The position numbers and the translations under genes were made by a program. From positions 1-14,471 of the forward strand of contig WTHH01000433.1 in assembly GCA_011523195.1 (NCBI GenBank): DNA of 14,471 nt. Reading direction: 5' to 3'. The DNA is from Verrucomicrobiales bacterium (GTDB taxonomy: Bacteria > Verrucomicrobiota > Verrucomicrobiia > Limisphaerales > UBA1096). This document shows positions 13,858 to 14,471 of this stretch, piece after piece (positions within the stretch are counted from its first letter, which is position 1; the number at the start of each line of letters is the position of its first letter). The notes under the pieces are model-generated. The model saw nothing but the letters and a program-made list of their open reading frames with translations, was not told the DNA's origin and searched no databases.

Positions 13858-14042
13858 AACCAGCAGGTGCCAGAACGGCGCAGCCCCGGTTGGGGCAACA
13901 GGAAACCTTTTTCCCGGCAGCTCCCCCGTGCGTCAGGGCCGGAAATGAAGCCACAAACGCCCCGGCTGGGCAATCCTTTTATGCCCCGTATTTTGGGCAA
14001 TATCGCTAAACAATCATGCCCGTTTTTCACCGAAAACACGGT
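13858..14042. other. 185-base gap between mnmA and the acylphosphatase gene
   Basis: No open frame with coding character was seen. It contains a GCCCC-GGTT-GGGGC hairpin (13883-13896) and a short GGAAA/TTTCC hairpin just beyond. The first bases after the mnmA stop allow CCGTGTTTT to pair with AAAAACGG on the minus strand with one bulge. None of these is followed by a T-run suited to a terminator. The acylphosphatase promoter is presumably here, but no boxes stand out. Confidence 0.4.
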
Positions 14043-14471
14043 CTAATGACGCATGATCCACCCTCCGCCAACCACGAGATCGTCCTGATAAAAAACACAG
14101 GCCTGACCGGGGGTCACCGCCCGTTGCGGCTCATGAAGCCTGACGACCGCCCGGCCATCCTCCGCCGGCTCCACCGTGGCCGCCGCACCGGGATGATTGT
14201 AACGAATTGCGGCCGAGACCTCGATCGGCCCCTCCAAATCCTCGAACGGAATCCAGTTGCAACGGTCGATCCAAAACTCAGACCGAAGTAACAACCCCTC
14301 CTCCCCCACAACCACACGATTGTTCTCCGGATCCAATTCCACCACATACAGCGGCGTCGGCGATGAGATTCCAAGCCCCTTCCGCTGGCCGATGGTATAA
14401 AATTCAATCCCGTCGTGATGCCCCAACACCTGCCCGCGGGTATCGACGATCTCCCCCCGATGCTCCTCCAC
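14043..14471 (-). CDS. mnmA: tRNA-uridine 2-sulfurtransferase MnmA, C-terminal part
   Basis: 142 codons are visible up to the window edge; the first codon seen happens to be GTG but the frame clearly continues beyond. HRGEIVDTRGQVLGHHDGIE, FYTIGQRKGLGIS, LYVVELDPENNRVVVGEEGL and the terminal VTPGQACVFYQDDLVVGGGW match the central and C-terminal beta-barrel domains of MnmA in order. The enzyme thiolates U34 of Lys, Glu and Gln tRNAs in the cytoplasm. Its ATP-binding domain and both catalytic cysteines would be upstream, outside the window, so activity cannot be judged. Confidence 0.93.
   Translation of the reverse strand: MEEHRGEIVDTRGQVLGHHDGIEFYTIGQRKGLGISSPTPLYVVELDPENNRVVVGEEGLLLRSEFWIDRCNWIPFEDLEGPIEVSAAIRYNHPGAAATVEPAEDGRAVVRLHEPQRAVTPGQACVFYQDDLVVGGGWIMRH

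Noticed and set aside
13858..14042. Possible small SRP RNA on the plus strand (GTCAGGGCCGGAAATGAAGCC resembles the domain IV core, near 13931-13951)
   Set aside because: The conserved AGCA side of the internal loop and a pair closing the GGAA tetraloop are missing, and I could not find matching arms for the long outer helix.

Overview
The window looks like chromosomal DNA of a moderately GC-rich, Gram-negative, polysaccharide-degrading bacterium, most likely of the Planctomycetota/Verrucomicrobiota group. This is inferred from FGly-type sulfatases with signal peptides, a PQQ-like beta-propeller protein with the DWPQYLGPNRD opening common in that group, ankyrin lipoproteins, and many genes lacking a clear Shine-Dalgarno. 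No rRNA, tRNA, CRISPR array, transposase or phage gene was seen.

Layout. 1-1299 (+): the tail of a sulfatase, a secreted alpha/beta-hydrolase and a 45-residue Gly-rich small protein. 1375-2175 (+): a stand-alone short flagellin. 2176-2911: an AT-richer stretch holding a decayed, membrane-anchored ankyrin gene (two compensating frameshifts and a stop). 2985-3302 (+): a secreted HMA-fold metal-binding protein, closed by a good intrinsic terminator. 3467-7278 (+): cstA and nadD joined by a 4-base overlap, then a PQQ-like propeller protein. 7292-7969 (-): an ankyrin lipoprotein, divergent from two tandem sulfatases at 8097-10892 (+). 10924-14471 (-): an MsbA-like ABC exporter, a YfcE-like phosphoesterase, an acylphosphatase and the 3' part of mnmA.

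The most unusual signal is not a gene. A short palindrome, CGCTTGGCCAAGCG, often extended as a tandem of the 12-base unit TTGGCCAAGCGC, is scattered through the whole window. There are four exact 14-base copies, nine copies of the core TTGGCCAA, and many one- or two-mismatch and half-site versions. They lie both between genes and inside genes, on either side of stop codons, in signal-peptide codons, and three times within nadD. The unit has no stop in any of the six frames (it reads LAKR, GQAL or WPSA), has a length divisible by three, and inside nadD it seems to replace family residues rather than insert new ones. It behaves like the cyanobacterial HIP1 palindrome but has a different sequence. 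Several copies have split arms that would form looped hairpins.

The sulfatases, hydrolase and PQQ-like protein fit extracytoplasmic breakdown of sulfated or acylated glycans. The other genes are housekeeping or transport functions with no evident common pathway. I see no complete defence, mobile or biosynthetic system; the dispersed palindrome is the best candidate for something undescribed.
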